Shown here in pieces: positions 1 through 13,657 of a stretch of DNA of 64,000 nt (the stretch's first letter is position 1; each line of letters begins with the position of its first letter). Position numbers and translations under genes: made by a program. The stretch is taken from assembly GCA_022749755.1 (NCBI GenBank), contig CM040452.1:15022350-15086349 (forward strand). The letters are read 5' to 3'. The DNA is from Azadirachta indica. Lineage: Eukaryota; Streptophyta; Magnoliopsida; Sapindales; Meliaceae. The notes under the pieces were generated by a model. It saw only the letters and a program-made list of their open reading frames with translations, ran no database searches and was not told where the DNA came from.

Positions 1-58
1 CGCCATATCCACCACCATATGCAGGATCGCCGCCTTCTTGACCGTACATCCCAGACAT
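1..58 (-). CDS. Start of a Gly/Tyr-rich protein (partial, TAF15-like candidate)
   Basis: The window edge cuts a minus-strand gene after 19 codons. The visible N-terminus reads MSGMYGQEGGDPAYGGGYG, beginning at the ATG on 58..56, followed upstream by a short leader-like stretch and then AT-rich DNA. A Gly/Tyr-rich start is typical of RNA-binding FET/TAF15-type proteins. The neighbour of the homologous GH17 gene in Arabidopsis is, from memory, TAF15b (At5g58470), so a TAF15b-like protein is a reasonable guess from context. The sequence alone shows only composition. Other glycine-rich RNA-binding proteins are equally possible. Confidence 0.45.
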   Translation of the reverse strand, partial: MSGMYGQEGGDPAYGGGYG

Positions 59-310
59 GTTCTTCTAGGGTTTCGCTAAGAGCTTATTAACAGATCAGAG
101 AGAGAAGATTAGGATATGATGTACTTCGCGTGAGCATGGTTTATATATTTATATATATATATATATATATGTTCCTGGGCCCAAGTTCCCAATTTTTTTT
201 TAGTACCCCATTGTTTTTTAATTTCTTTTGAAATTTCAGTTTAAGTGATTAATAAGTACTTATTTTTTCTAATTTAATATATTTTAAAAAATAAATTAAA
301 ATTTTAGAAA
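59..310. other. Promoter/5' flank of the left-edge gene with an AT microsatellite
   Basis: This is the non-coding upstream flank of the minus-strand gene at 1-58. It holds a perfect AT dinucleotide run at about 150-171 and AT-rich sequence beyond it. I see no ORF or other feature. Confidence 0.5.
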
Positions 311-552
311 GGGAGAATGTTGATTATCCCTGTTTTTTATCTAATGCCGGTTACCCTTCATATTTTTTAATATTTTATTATTCCTTAAATTTTAATTTTG
401 TTTTTTAATATTTTTAATATTTTTAATTTTATTATTTTATAAATTAATTAAATTAAAAATAAAATTAAAAAAAATTAGAAGTGATGACATATTAAAAAAA
501 TATAAAAAATAATAAAATATTAAATTAAAAAATAGGATAATGAGCATCTTTT
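311..552. mobile_element. MITE copy A (long inverted repeat family)
   Basis: About 240 bp of AT-rich DNA whose two halves are inverted copies of each other. It starts GGGAGAATGTTGATTATCC and ends with the imperfect complement near 530-550 (GGATAATGAGCATC). The same arm layout and internal words recur at 4991-5241 and 14238-14476, so this is one family. I could not find a clear target-site duplication here. The left edge is firm, the right edge good to a few bases. Confidence 0.6.
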
Positions 553-1582
553 TTTTAAAAAAAATTGCCTAAATTTTAATGTACAGACAAAAAAATGTAT
601 TATTATTATTATTGTAATAGCGCGTGGGATGTACTGAAAATGCCTGAGATATTGCGGAACAAAAGCTTTAGGTTAACGGTTGAGTATTCCTATCTTATAG
701 CTGGAGGGCCCGTGGTTAAGAAATTTGGCTAATGTGCACCGTTTGATTGAGGTTCGCAGCTGTCGTGGTCGGCAAATTTCCTTTTGATCACTGTCGGAAG
801 AAACACGTGTCTGGGGCTTAAGCTTATTACCAGTTTTAGACTTTTAGTGACGGAGCCCAGAAGACGATTTTTCTACCCACCTTCATTTTACTCTTTAAAA
901 AAAAAACTAATTAAAAAATATAATAAATAATTTACAAAATGGACACGCGTAAGAAAAAATTGCTCTTATCTGAAAAAAAAAAAACCATAAATGAATCAAA
1001 TGACAACGTTTGCAAATTATTTTTTTAATTTAAACAAAATCAAAATAGCTTTTACTTTTCTCCACTTCTGTTTTGAGTGATAATGTTTGCAAATTATTTA
1101 ACCTAATAAAAACAATATTAAAAGATTTGAAAATTAAACGGGGTTTTATTTACTAATTACACCATCAGCAATGACATCTCAGAAAATATCAGAAGCTGGC
1201 TCCACATACAGCTGCATTTGCAATGATATAGCGTGATCGAATGACAGAAATATAACAGGACTCTACCAATTACGAACAGAATGTGAAACATACTTCCATT
1301 TAGATCACTTGATGTTATGTTAGTCATTACTTAAGAATCATATCTTCCCGCTGAAAACTTTCAATCAAATGCTCTTACTCTGAACTAGAAACCGTGACAA
1401 GAATCCTATCTAGCAAATTACAAAAATGGCTTCCTCTTAGTCATTTGCTCCAGCATTTTCCAGCTTAAAATCCACAAGGGAAAAGCTTTAAAACAAAACG
1501 GAACCTCATATAACTGCAAACATCATCGACAACAGGTCAAAGGCAGACCGAAGAGCAGCATAATAGGTTGCAGACACCTCCA
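553..1582. other. Intergenic region and probable 3' UTR of the GH17 gene
   Basis: No ORF of interest. The part near 1140-1582 is less AT-rich and lies just downstream (minus strand) of the GH17 stop, so it probably holds the 3' untranslated region. The part from 553 to 1100 is ordinary AT-rich DNA with A/T runs. Confidence 0.4.
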
Positions 1583-4500
1583 TTATGTAAAATTGAGTAA
1601 ACAAAACAAAGCATTGACCATCAGCATTACCATCAACCAGCAAAGATAGACCTCATGAAGAGAAGCAGAACCAGAAGTGTGGAGTTCAATGGAAAATCTG
1701 CAATTATCCATTGATGGATCAACAGTGGTGATCAAGCCTAATCCGCCGAAATCACAGCTATCAGGCCTTTGATCATGCTGCTGATAGTAACTATTAAATG
1801 CATACGATATATTTCCTGGCCAACTCATATTGTAACAGGATCCACCAGGAGCGAATGCAGAGCAATCAGCAACAGAACAAGCCTCTAAAGCCCTTGCAGT
1901 TGCATTAGACAAGTCTTTATTGTTGTTCACAACACACCATCTGGAAGGAAGGTAATCAACATTTTGTGCATTCACTAGCTTTTTAGCATTCTGAACAAAA
2001 CTAAGATGGTACTTGGCTTGGCCATCAAAGGTGAAAATACCCCAATGTCTCTCAAAATTTCCGGTGGCAATGCTTCTTTGATCCTCATCTAAAAGACTAA
2101 AAATGTATGTCTCGATTGGTGAATTTCGAGGTCTAGGTGGTGTACCTGATTTGCTATGAAGGTGCTCCATCAGACCCTTCATGAAAATCTCTGCAGTAGA
2201 TGAGGTAGCATTGGCTGCTCCATCTGTGGGCCAACCAATTTGTGCCACAACAATATCCATATCAGGAAATCCAACTGTTGATATTGCAGTGACCAAGGTG
2301 TCATAGCTTAGGTCAAAGCTGTTTTTGTATGTTTTGTGGCTATCATTACGATCATGTGCTGTCTCTTTGAAGAGAGCAAAGTCAAGGGAAATGTTCTTGT
2401 TTTGGCGAAAACTTACAAAGGGTGAGATGGTAACAAAGAAAGGTGAGTGATGCTTGCTGAGAAATGTAAGGAGTTCGAACATGGTTTTGTTGAGGTCGGG
2501 CCTGAAGTGTCCTTTTGATGGCAAGCCGGATTCTGACTGGAAGGTATCGAAACCACATGGAACCACAACTTTCACTTCACTTGCCAAGTTTGCTCTGTCC
2601 AAAGCTGTCTGAATATTCATGGCTGCTCCAATGACAAAGGGATGAAACTGCTGACCATAACTTTGGAGAAATGGCTCATCCCCAACAGCAACATACCTGT
2701 AACCACCCAGTTAGTGTCAATCTCCTATTTGGAAAAGAGAAAAAAAAAGCCCACTTAGTAGTGTGTATAAAGCAACACTCTCATGCAAAAGTAGGATTCA
2801 TTTTGCCTCTGATAACTGGATCATATAGAGAAAAGAGATCATTTGTAGTTACTGTAATTTTTCTGTGAAATCTCCCAGGAGAACTCATTGATAGGCTTTT
2901 CCTTATTTTGCATTGTGGAGTCAACAAGAACAAAACCCCATATTTGAGTGCCCTCTGATGAAAATCTACTTTCTTAACATTTGTGGCTTTCGTGGGAGAT
3001 AATCTCCCTTCTTCAAGCCCACTCTTCTTTTCAGTCAAATATTCTATTTTCCTCTGAGACTAATGTGAAAAATGCAGTAGAAACATAAGTTCCATCACTG
3101 CAAAAGAATAACAACTAGATTAAACAATCAAAGCTGTTCACAACTAAGTGGCAGAGGTCAAAGAAAGGGTTACATACTAGGAAGATAGTCCTAGTAGACG
3201 AGCCATACCTCAAAAGCATACCACACTGCACAAAACCTATAGCAGCAGTTTTACATGCTAAATATAGTGGATCAATTTGCAGCATTCATAAATAAGAGAG
3301 CAGCTCCTGAAGTCAGGAACAGATTGGTCTAACAGAGACGACAAATACTTTAGAGACATCTCCCTATATTTTATGATCCTAAGATGTAAGCCAGTGAAAC
3401 TGTATTTGTAAAATACCACCAACACATGTAGCCAATTCTTTGGCAAAACAAGGCCCTAACCTATTGATGAATCCATTTGGATCACAGTGGCCCTTTGATA
3501 ATGTATTCAGTAATCTGAGAAATTATAGTTTAGCAGAAGCCATAACTGTAAATGCCAAGTACATTAACTATTCTGTCTCTTTTTCTCACCCTGTTGTAAA
3601 CAACTAAAGCAGCAAGGCAGTGAATAATTTTTTGTAATGCAGGTCTGCATGCATAAAACAAATATAGCTAAAATGATAAAGGACATAGAATATTTAACTA
3701 CAAAGGCAAATCTCTGTTAAGTTTATCTGTTTCTTTTCTTCAAGTTGCAATGTTTTCAATACTGATCCTAGAGCGGAATGTCAAGATATCAATAGGAAAA
3801 ATCATATATTTAGTGTGGTGTAAAAACTTGTTTCAATATGCTTTTATCCATTAAGAAGAAAAGTGTGAAATTGAAAGCATTAGATTTCTAACTACTTACT
3901 GGTTGATTTATGCATTTCATTCACTCTTTAAGTAATAGATTAGGCAATTATCCAGTCAAGGTGCTTCAATTCTGTCACAGATGTACTACCAGCAGTTAAC
4001 TTAACTCGATGGTTAGAACAAACACAACAATAATTCATTAATGTAAAATTAAACTTCTATCACGCCAGTCAATCATCCAAAAACCAAGCAATACACGGGG
4101 CCATTCACGTTTCCATCCAAAAAACTAACATTAACAGAGACCAAAAAACAGCTTCAACAAACATAAACATAATTTCAAAATATAAAACTTGGAAGAGAAC
4201 AAGAAACCCTATGTTAAGCTAGTCACAGTCTCATTTCCAAAAAAAGAAAAAATCCAAGCAGGAATAGTGAATGTAAGCAATATAAGAACAAAGAAAGCAA
4301 ATAACATACTCAATTCTGACTCCAGTTCCACCGCCGGAAGAAAAGTATCTAGTGACATTATCGTGGACCCAGCTCGCCGCAGCTTTCTTGGAAGAGTTCA
4401 AGCTTTTGAGCATGGAATTGCTGATGCCAACAGTAACACCAATCCTAGACCCAGAAAGGGCTTGAAGGACAAGCGGGTCAGCATCAAAAAGCTTGACTTT

Positions 4501-4653
4501 GCTGATGTTGTTGGACTTCAAGAGCTCCACCACCTTAGATGGTGGCAGAGGGTGGGAAGCTGCGGTGCCCCAGTTAACACCAATGGCTCCAGCCAGTAAG
4601 CCCATTGAAGGGATGGTTATCAGAAGGATGAGTAAGCCAAGATTTGGAAGCAT
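1583..4653 (-). CDS. GPI-anchored GH17 beta-1,3-glucanase-like protein with X8 domain
   Basis: Two exons, 4653..4310 and 2696..1583, encode 485 residues. The junction is clean: donor GA|GTATGT, acceptor ACAG|GTATGT, giving VRIEYVAVGDEP across it. I chose the ATG at 4653 because it opens a signal peptide (MLPNLGLLILLITIPSMGLL); the frame is open upstream to 4788 but without a signal sequence. The order is signal peptide, GH17 barrel (about 24-355), X8/CBM43 (about 367-449, six cysteines, RWCVV start and DFGG motif), then a hydrophobic C-terminus typical of GPI addition. Family members cleave or bind callose at the wall and plasmodesmata. The acid/base Glu is present (GDEP, Glu122), but the GH17 nucleophile position reads QIGWP instead of E-x-GWP (Gln267), so catalysis is doubtful. 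In position it resembles Arabidopsis At5g58480. Confidence 0.9.
2697..4309 (-). other. 1.6-kb intron of the GH17 gene
   Basis: Single long intron between the signal/early barrel exon and the rest of the GH17 gene. Short ORFs on both strands here have no protein-like composition. I see no nested gene. Confidence 0.75.
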
Positions 4654-4990
4654 TTCATTGACTGAACAGAGTGGGCAGAAAGGAAGGCTTTTTGTTTGTG
4701 GAAGTGGTGCGAAGAATAAATGACTGACTCGCTTTGTAGGACAGAGTCTTGTTTTTCTTCGAATTGTTTGATTTGAACACCATGCCATCTTTACTTACAA
4801 TTTGGGAATAATGGCTACTCAAAATCTTTGTTTTAAGATTTCACATCTATCTTTTTAGAATAATTAATCTAATTTCCCTTGCTTGATTATGATTATGGAT
4901 GCATTTTATAAATAAAGAAAAAAAACATCAGATTTCATTTTCTAATACTATTGTAATCATAAAGAATGTACGGTGGGAGATTACTATTAA

Positions 4991-5241
4991 AGAGAACGTC
5001 TATTTTTTGAGAAAATATTTTATTTATTTTTTATATTATTTGTAATATCTTATTATTTTTTTAATTTTTTTAAATTCTGATTTTATTTTTTATTATTTTA
5101 AATATTTTTAATTTTATAATTTTATAATTTTATAAGTTAATTAAATTAAAAAATAAAAAAAATTAGAGGTAATAAAATATAAAAAAATATAAAAAAATAA
5201 TAAAATATTAACTTAAAAATTAAGGAGAATAGATATTTTTT
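4991..5241. mobile_element. MITE copy B
   Basis: About 250 bp, inverted-repeat structure, between the divergent GH17 and ferritin genes. It starts AGAGAACGTCTATTTTTTGA and ends AATAGATATTTTTT, the complement of the family terminus GGTGAATATCTATT with decayed ends. The internal arms match copies A and C. No convincing target duplication remains. Confidence 0.55.
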
Positions 5242-5480
5242 CTTAATAATATTAATATAATGTAGTTATCCATATGAATTTTTACAGTAGATTTTTTATA
5301 ATTTTTAAATATATTTATTGCACTGCAAATAAACATTAAATATCTAGTATTAATGAACAAATTATAACTAAGAAAAGGAAAATGGAAATTACCAAATTAG
5401 GAAGCTCGATGTATATATATATATATATGTATTCAGGGGTTGCACAGATTACCATATAAGTTTAAGATTATCCAGGGGAC

Positions 5481-5494
5481 CACGAGCCAGACAC
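5481..5494 (+). promoter_or_regulatory. IDRS-like iron-response element upstream of ferritin
   Basis: The 14-mer CACGAGCCAGACAC matches 11 of 14 positions of the iron-dependent regulatory sequence known from Arabidopsis FER1 (CACGAGGCCGCCAC, recalled from memory). It lies about 70 bp upstream of a TATA box and 185 bp upstream of the ferritin ATG, a usual place for this element. The invariant CACGAG core is intact. Function is inferred. Confidence 0.5.
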
Positions 5495-5527
5495 GCGCTC
5501 GCTCGTGTTTTACCCATCCCAACCATC

Positions 5528-5556
5528 CACGTGTCTCACCATCAACGGTTATAAAT
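5528..5556 (+). promoter_or_regulatory. G-box and TATA box of the ferritin promoter
   Basis: A G-box CACGTG lies at 5528-5533 and TATAAAT at 5550-5556, placing a likely transcription start near 5580 and a 5' leader of roughly 100 bp. Together with the element at 5481 this is a complete-looking ferritin promoter in front of a coding region that is broken. Confidence 0.5.
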
Positions 5557-5678
5557 CCCCTTAGCCACCTGTTCATCGCTCATTCATCTTCCCTTGCCAC
5601 CTTCTTTGCGTTCACTTCTATTCCCAACTCCCTCTACAACTTCGCTCCGGATAACAAAGATTCAATCTTGATAACAAA

Positions 5679-8341
5679 ATGCTTCTCAGCCAATCTTCTT
5701 CTTCAATCTCCTTGACAGAGAGACTCCTTGTCTCTCATTCTGGTTCCGATTTCAACGCTTTAAGAAATGCAAATGGGTTCTCTTTTGTGAGATTTTCCAA
5801 GAAAAATGATATAGGTGGTGGCGGTTTGGTGGTTATATGTTCCAAGGAGGCTCGTAATAGACCCACATTAGATGCGGTTTTTAAGCCTTTTGAGGAAGTG
5901 AATAAGGCGCTTCTTCTTCTTCCCACCGTCCCTCAGGACTAACTTGCTCGACATAAGTACACCGATCAGAGTGAAGCTGCCATCAACGAACAGATCAAGT
6001 TCGTTTCCTGTTGTTTCTTTATCCTTGCAAAATTTTCTGCTTTCTACAAGATTTATCATACAAATATTTACTCTTGAATGGGTTTATTATAAAAATATTT
6101 AATCTTGGCCTCATTCTATGCGGCAGATGCATCATCATATCTTTATATCCAGTGTAAATCTTGGTCAATCCATCAAGACGATGCAAATGCACCTTAAGTT
6201 TTTTTTCTGTGATAATCTTTTTCAATCCTTTTTCGGTTTGATGCAGATAGTTGTCGTGGGTTTCCATTCTTTTTGTACTTCTTTGGTCTGGTGAATCATG
6301 CACCGGCGGTGTTAGTGGTCTATTCTTTGGAAACAGTTCCATAGAGTCCTTTGAGATGTCATCCACGCCTCTCTAAATGGTTTTCTTCATTCAATTTTCA
6401 TGCTTTCAGTCTCTACATTCTCGAAAGTGCTCAGTTTTGAGTCTGTTTCCCTTGTTTTTTTTCTCCATGTGTGCATATTCTTCGCTGTTTAGATTGTTCA
6501 GCCTACATTAAACATATTTAATGGCTTTCCCAAGTGCTTCCCCAAACTTTTGAGTTTTTTCTGGTCCTTTTAAGACTGTACGAATTTTCAAATTCTGTTC
6601 AATATGATATATTTGTTTATTTTCTCGTCATTTGCCAACAAAAAAGTCCTGATATTTATTTTGCCAAAACTTTTGCTTAAATTCTGGCCATTTTTCGTAC
6701 TAATGTGTGCTCTCGGGATCAGTGTGGAATACAATGTTTCCTACATCTATCATGCCATGTATGCCTACTTTGACAGAGATAATGTTGCTCTGAAGGGCCT
6801 TGCCAAGTAAGCCCTTGAAAACTTAATATCCCTATGTTACTATTGCTAATCAAATTGGCTAAACTGATTCATTGGTTGGTTACCTATAGATTTTTCAAGA
6901 ATTCTAGTGAAGAAGAAAGGCAGCACGCTGAGAAATTTATGGAATACCAGGTAATGTTTACCCAAGTTGTTGGCAAGGAGATTTTTCTAATCATATCTTT
7001 CTATATCACGTGTCTTCAATTTGCCATCTAATCTGGATATTGATACTTACCACTTTTCTGTTCTTTTCTGGATTACCGTAAGAATAAACGTGGTGGAAAG
7101 GTTAAGCTCCAGTCAATGCTCATGCCCCTGTCTGAATTTGATCATGCTGAAAAGGGTGATGCTTTGCATGGTAACTTTCACTCCATTTTCTGTGCATGTA
7201 ATGTGTTCTGTATCCTAATTTGCGTGTAATATTTATCTTTTCACCTATGATTTCTCATTTCTGTAGATGAATTTGCTTTCATGTTTGCATGATTTGATTA
7301 CTTTTATTTTGTTGGAGATGCCTCAGGCAGATATTATGGATGGTCCAACCACATCTAAAGGGTACAAGCATATGGGAATTCAATAGAATTTGTTTGTTCC
7401 TTAATTCTTGTATACATGTATTGATCTGTATATGCATACATATAAACATTGTTGTTATTAGCAAGTCTTGTATCAAAACGTGGATGGAGCTGGAATCTGT
7501 ATCTTCTGATAGATTTTATGTCTTAAATCTTGGTTCCTTTGGACAACCAAACTCAGCGGCTTCACCAATTATTTGATGTTTTTCTTTTTCCTGCTACATG
7601 TTACAGCACAAGACAATCATAATAAATCCATTTTATGTTTCCATATTGCTAATGTTTGTAATATTTGATTCAGCAATGGAGCTTGCGCTGTCTCTTGAAA
7701 AGCTTAACAATGAGAAACTCCTAAATTTACACAAAGTAATTACCCTATGGCTCACTATCTATCTCTCGATCCTCTTCTTCTTGTTCTACTAGTTTCTTCT
7801 TTATTTTTGGTTGTTACATTAAAATATGTCCATTTTACTCAAAATGGGCTTTCTTTTGTTCTCTACATCAATTAGGGTGGATCAAACTGTAATCATTGGA
7901 GAAGGCCATTATATTTAACCCATGGACCTTTTGTTTATGTTTGTTAATTCATTTTAACAGCTTGCTAATGAGAATAATGATGCTCATTTGGTGGATTTTA
8001 TTGAAGTTGAGTTCTTAACTGAGCAGGTAATGCAACTTTTCATGAGCTCTTTAAAGTTGTTATTTAGCTTGTTAGGTTAATGCATAGAAGAACTCTACCT
8101 GGAGCATATGATACAATCCATCTGTTTCTATATTTAGGTGGAATCCATCAGGAAATTCTCAGAATATGTAGCTCAGCTGAGAAGGGTGGGCAAAGGACAT
8201 GGTAATTCTTTTGTAATGGATTGAGATGCATATCTACGGATTAATTTAATTTACTTAACACCAAACTTTCTTTTTTGGTTGATTGGTAGGTGTTTGGCAC
8301 TTTTTGATCAGACAATCCTCCATAACGCAGTTGCTGCTTGA
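5679..8341 (+). pseudogene. Plastid ferritin pseudogene (nonsense codon plus 2-nt frameshift)
   Basis: Eight exons can be laid out with intact splice sites: 5679..5998, 6723..6806, 6890..6950, 7083..7170, 7674..7735, 7961..8026, 8138..8201, 8290..8341. Exon 1 gives a transit peptide and extension peptide (FKPFEEVNKALLLLPTVPQD) but then TAA at 5940-5942, exactly where plant ferritins have Ser before LARHKY; one base change (TCA to TAA) explains it. Later exons read as good ferritin: [41 protein letters not shown] and a glycine-rich end RRVGKGHG, with the ferroxidase Glu, Tyr and His residues kept. In the last exon VWHF is followed by two extra T in the run 8301-8305; skipping them restores DQ..LH.. 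and a stop at 8339-8341. Introns show it is a duplicated gene, not a retrocopy. An assembly error is the main alternative. Confidence 0.85.
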
Positions 8342-9099
8342 CAGAATTAGAATTACGGTGTTGATGCTTTCAAGTTTCTTTTTCTGGGGAAAGATATTCT
8401 TAAAGATATGGTGAGATGGGATAAATAATTTCTAGTTAGCACTTAGAAAGACGTTGATGTTTAAGAGAACTTAGGATGGATCCTTAAATGAGTTTAATGA
8501 GAAATTTTAATGTCGAACAAAGTTATAATTGGTCACTCCTTCATTTCATCGGAGCGCGTTGGACAATATGAATAGAAAAAAGAGTCAATAAACAATTAAC
8601 GCTGTTTTGCGCCTTGACTGTTTCGTGATTGATGGCCCATCGACTTATGGTCCCCAATGGGCACAGGTTTTATGCCAACCGCGAAATAAAGCCACAACAG
8701 ATGCCAATCTTAAGCATGACAGAAGGCTCGAACAGAGTAAGTTGCTTCAACGATAATGGAGGAAATTATCAACAATCATAATTGTTTAAGGAGCGCATGC
8801 TGCTATTTTCATAATTGATGTAATGACTTGAACCTCGAATTGACTGGCGCACACATGGGGAGAGAGAGATGCTATCACATCACATGTTGCTAAAAATTCG
8901 TAGCCAATAAAAATCCAAGATTTTCATTGTTTCAACACAAAACTTTGATTAAAACAGGTATTACAACTCAAAATCTTTATCATAACCAGCAGCATCCCAG
9001 AAAAGAAAAAAGTGCAATAACAAGTGTCGAACTGCAAAACTAACTTTCATCTGGTAAACTTTCTAAAACATAGCTGGACGATGCATTAAGATACAGTCA
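8342..9099. other. Intergenic region between the convergent ferritin and RPS4 loci
   Basis: Ferritin (plus) and RPS4 (minus) run toward each other here. The segment presumably holds both 3' untranslated regions, RPS4 from about 8950 to 9099. No ORF, RNA gene or repeat stands out. Confidence 0.5.
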
Positions 9100-10902
<1,803 letters not shown>

Positions 10903-11433
10903 GTTGTTACTCCTGAGCTTCGATTCGCCGACGGCGTGTCCTCGTTACCTGCAAAACAAAAACGAAGTGAAATGTTGAACCGCTAGGGCCGCTCTCTCTC
11001 AAACTAAACCCTAGTTTCGCTTTTTAAATATAGGATAGGACACGTAAACTCAAGCCTGGTATCCTCCCTACAGTAAATAACGGAAGTGCCATTATTTAGT
11101 GCTGCGACGTCGTTTGTTTTTATCTTACTTATTACCCGCTGCAATTTTCTTATTTATAAAGTACATAAATAATAATAAATTACACTTTAACATAAATTAC
11201 AAGGGCTAACGTACACCGACGGTGACTCACCCTCCCAAAATACGTAAAAGCAACGCAGCACAAGCGTCGCTAAACTCTTTCAATGGCGGCTCAATCTCAA
11301 AACCCCAAAAACCCTCTTGCTTGATATCCACGTATATTATCTGTACTTGCACGGCTACTATTGTTGCTTGATATCACATCCTTCATATACTTTCGCTTTC
11401 TTCTTTGTTTTCAAATTTCAATCTTATATCAAT
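10903..11433. promoter_or_regulatory. Divergent RPS4/TIM22 promoter with telo-box
   Basis: Only 531 bp separate the RPS4 ATG (minus) from the TIM22 ATG (plus), so both 5' leaders and both core promoters lie here. A telo-box AAACCCTA sits at 11006-11013, a motif well known in plant ribosomal-protein promoters, about 105 bp upstream of RPS4. A pyrimidine-rich CTCTCTC stretch lies next to it. A possible UTR intron border (TTTTGCAG on the minus strand near 10950) cannot be settled without transcripts. Confidence 0.6.
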
Positions 11434-13657
11434 ATGGCTTCTACAAATTCCGAGGCTGAATCTAATAATGGTTCTGCAATTTCGAAAGAGACGGAAAAGC
11501 CTCATGTCGAGCCTATTAGAATGCCTACAATGGAGGAAATACGCGCGCAAGAAGTCTGGAACAACTGTGCTGTTCGGAGTGTCGCCAGTGGAGTAATGGG
11601 TGAGATCAAAGTACTTTGAATTTTATTTACTCTGTTCAGAAACTTGGTTGTGATCTGTTTCTTCAAATTTGATTTCAGTTACTTGGTTTTATGTTGACCT
11701 TTCTTTTGTTGCAGTATGCTGTTAGTTCCTCTTATATTTGTTGCCAAAAATTGCATTTGAAATTTTTTTTTCTTTCAAATAATGATTCAAGTTCCATAAT
11801 TTGTATTGGAAGAGCAGCCAATTTATTTACTTGAATTGTGTGGAAGGTTGAGCATTTGGAGTAGAATATTGATGAGTTCGTTTGGCTGTGCTCTGAATTG
11901 TTCATAGGTGGTGGGCTTGGGTTTTTCATGGGTATGTTTCTAGGTGCATTGGATAATCCCATAATGCAAGAGGAAATGACTGGTAGGCAGCAATTTATGT
12001 ACACTTTGAGGCAGATGGGACAGAGGAGCTGGAGTTCAGCAAAAACATTTGCTGTTATGGGCTTGATCTTTTCAGCGGCTGAGTGTGTTGTTGAGAAGGT
12101 AATGGGAGATCCATATATGGTCATGTGTTCTTAATGTCCTTGGTATTGGAACTTATTTAGTATAACTCTTGTTAAGGCACGAGCAAAACATGACACCACC
12201 AATACAGTTGTAGCTGGGTGTGTAACTGGAGGTACAATGTCAGCAAAAGGTAATTGCGTCATTGCTTTTATCTTATATCCAATATATGAAGTGCATATGA
12301 GTTTGAGAAAAGTAATGTGAACACGAACTTCAGTCTACATTCATTGCACTTGAAGTTTAAATCCACTATATCAGAGTGGCTATTTTTTAGTTTATGATCA
12401 ATTTCTTCATTCAAGAATTCATCTGCGTTGAATATGCCCATGGATTATTCATCTTATAAATTTTTTAGTTTATCAAATTCTTAGATCTCTATGTATTTGT
12501 TTGGATGAATGAGCAATCAGATGTTTCATCACATTAGTCTCATTATGATATGCTTTCTTGTATCCTTTCGAGCAAATGGAATGTGAAGTCATGATATACT
12601 ATCAGGAACTTCTGCTATAGGCATAAAAATATACAGGCTTATCACCTGTGAAAGCACACCTTTATCTGTGGTTAGTTGTTTATTTTTTCTGAGACTTTGC
12701 TGCATCAGGCATAATTCCCCTTCCTCCTTTTTGTCTAATTTACTGAAACACTTGGCGGCAGGTAAGTGGCTGATGGCTATTTGCTTTTAATATATTTATG
12801 TGGCTATAGTAATCAACATATAAACCACATAACAAGTGCATGGACAATTGACGATTGGGCATGGTTATTAAGTACTTTTACATCTGAAACCATGTAGGTT
12901 AGATCCTTGTGTTTATGACTTCATTGTTCTGTACATGTCAGTCAAACCGGGTCACTTACCTGAATTTTTGGTATTGGCTGGCTGGTGTCAACAAAACTTT
13001 ATACAGTATAGATAGGATATGAGAAGTGTAAAACAGAATATGTATGACTTCTTTCACAGTGGCAAAACAGGGTGTGAAATTGGTAAGTTCTGGATTGGTT
13101 AAACTATGGTCCATTGTTCATGCCATTCTGTTTTGTCAAATACCTGTGGGATGCCGGTCTGTATGATGCCCAAGTGGATGGGTGGGAATCTGTTAGTTTG
13201 GGCTTGGTTAATCAGCTTTCAGTTATTGATTTCCTATGATCATTTACTTTATTGTGGTGTACGCATATCTTGTAAAAGAAGACAATAAATACTCTCTCTG
13301 AAGTTCATTTGTCTGACAAGGCACCATTAAGTGCAAAAAGCAAAACATTATGACAACTTCCATGTCCATTTTTTCTGTCTTACATATCTGTTTATTGTTC
13401 CATATTACATGGAAAAATCAAATCAGACATTCTATAGAGTTTAATTTAACTTTTTAAAGCTGCCAACAGTGCAAACATTGTGCTCCCTCTCAATCGTTAT
13501 TCCTAGTTATTACTTCGCTAAGCTCTTTTAAAAGCCAACTCTGCCTTATGCCTCCATTAATGTGTTTGTAGGTGGACCAAAAGCAGCTTGTGCTGGTTGT
13601 GCTGGCTTCGCTGCATTCTCAGTCCTGATAGAGAAGTTCCTAGATAGACATACCTGA
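11434..13657 (+). CDS. TIM22: Mitochondrial inner-membrane carrier translocase TIM22
   Basis: Four exons, 11434..11599, 11908..12098, 12177..12249 and 13572..13657, sum to 516 nt and encode 171 residues. All junctions are GT-AG. The N-terminus is hydrophilic, followed by a conserved plant TIM22 block (MPTMEEIRAQEVWNNCAVR), then Tim17/22 family membrane segments with small-residue packing (GVMGGGLGFFMGMFLGALDN, KTFAVMGLIFSAAECVVEK, VVAGCVTGGTMSAKGG, ACAGCAGFAAFSVLIEKF) and the end DRHT. TIM22 inserts carrier-type proteins into the inner mitochondrial membrane. Cysteine pairs in membrane segments are kept. Intron 3 is long (about 1.3 kb) and holds no ORF of note. Confidence 0.93.

Noticed and set aside
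5440..5715. 91-codon ORF overlapping the ferritin start
   Set aside because: It spans promoter, TATA box and leader; the ferritin frame from 5679 explains the region.
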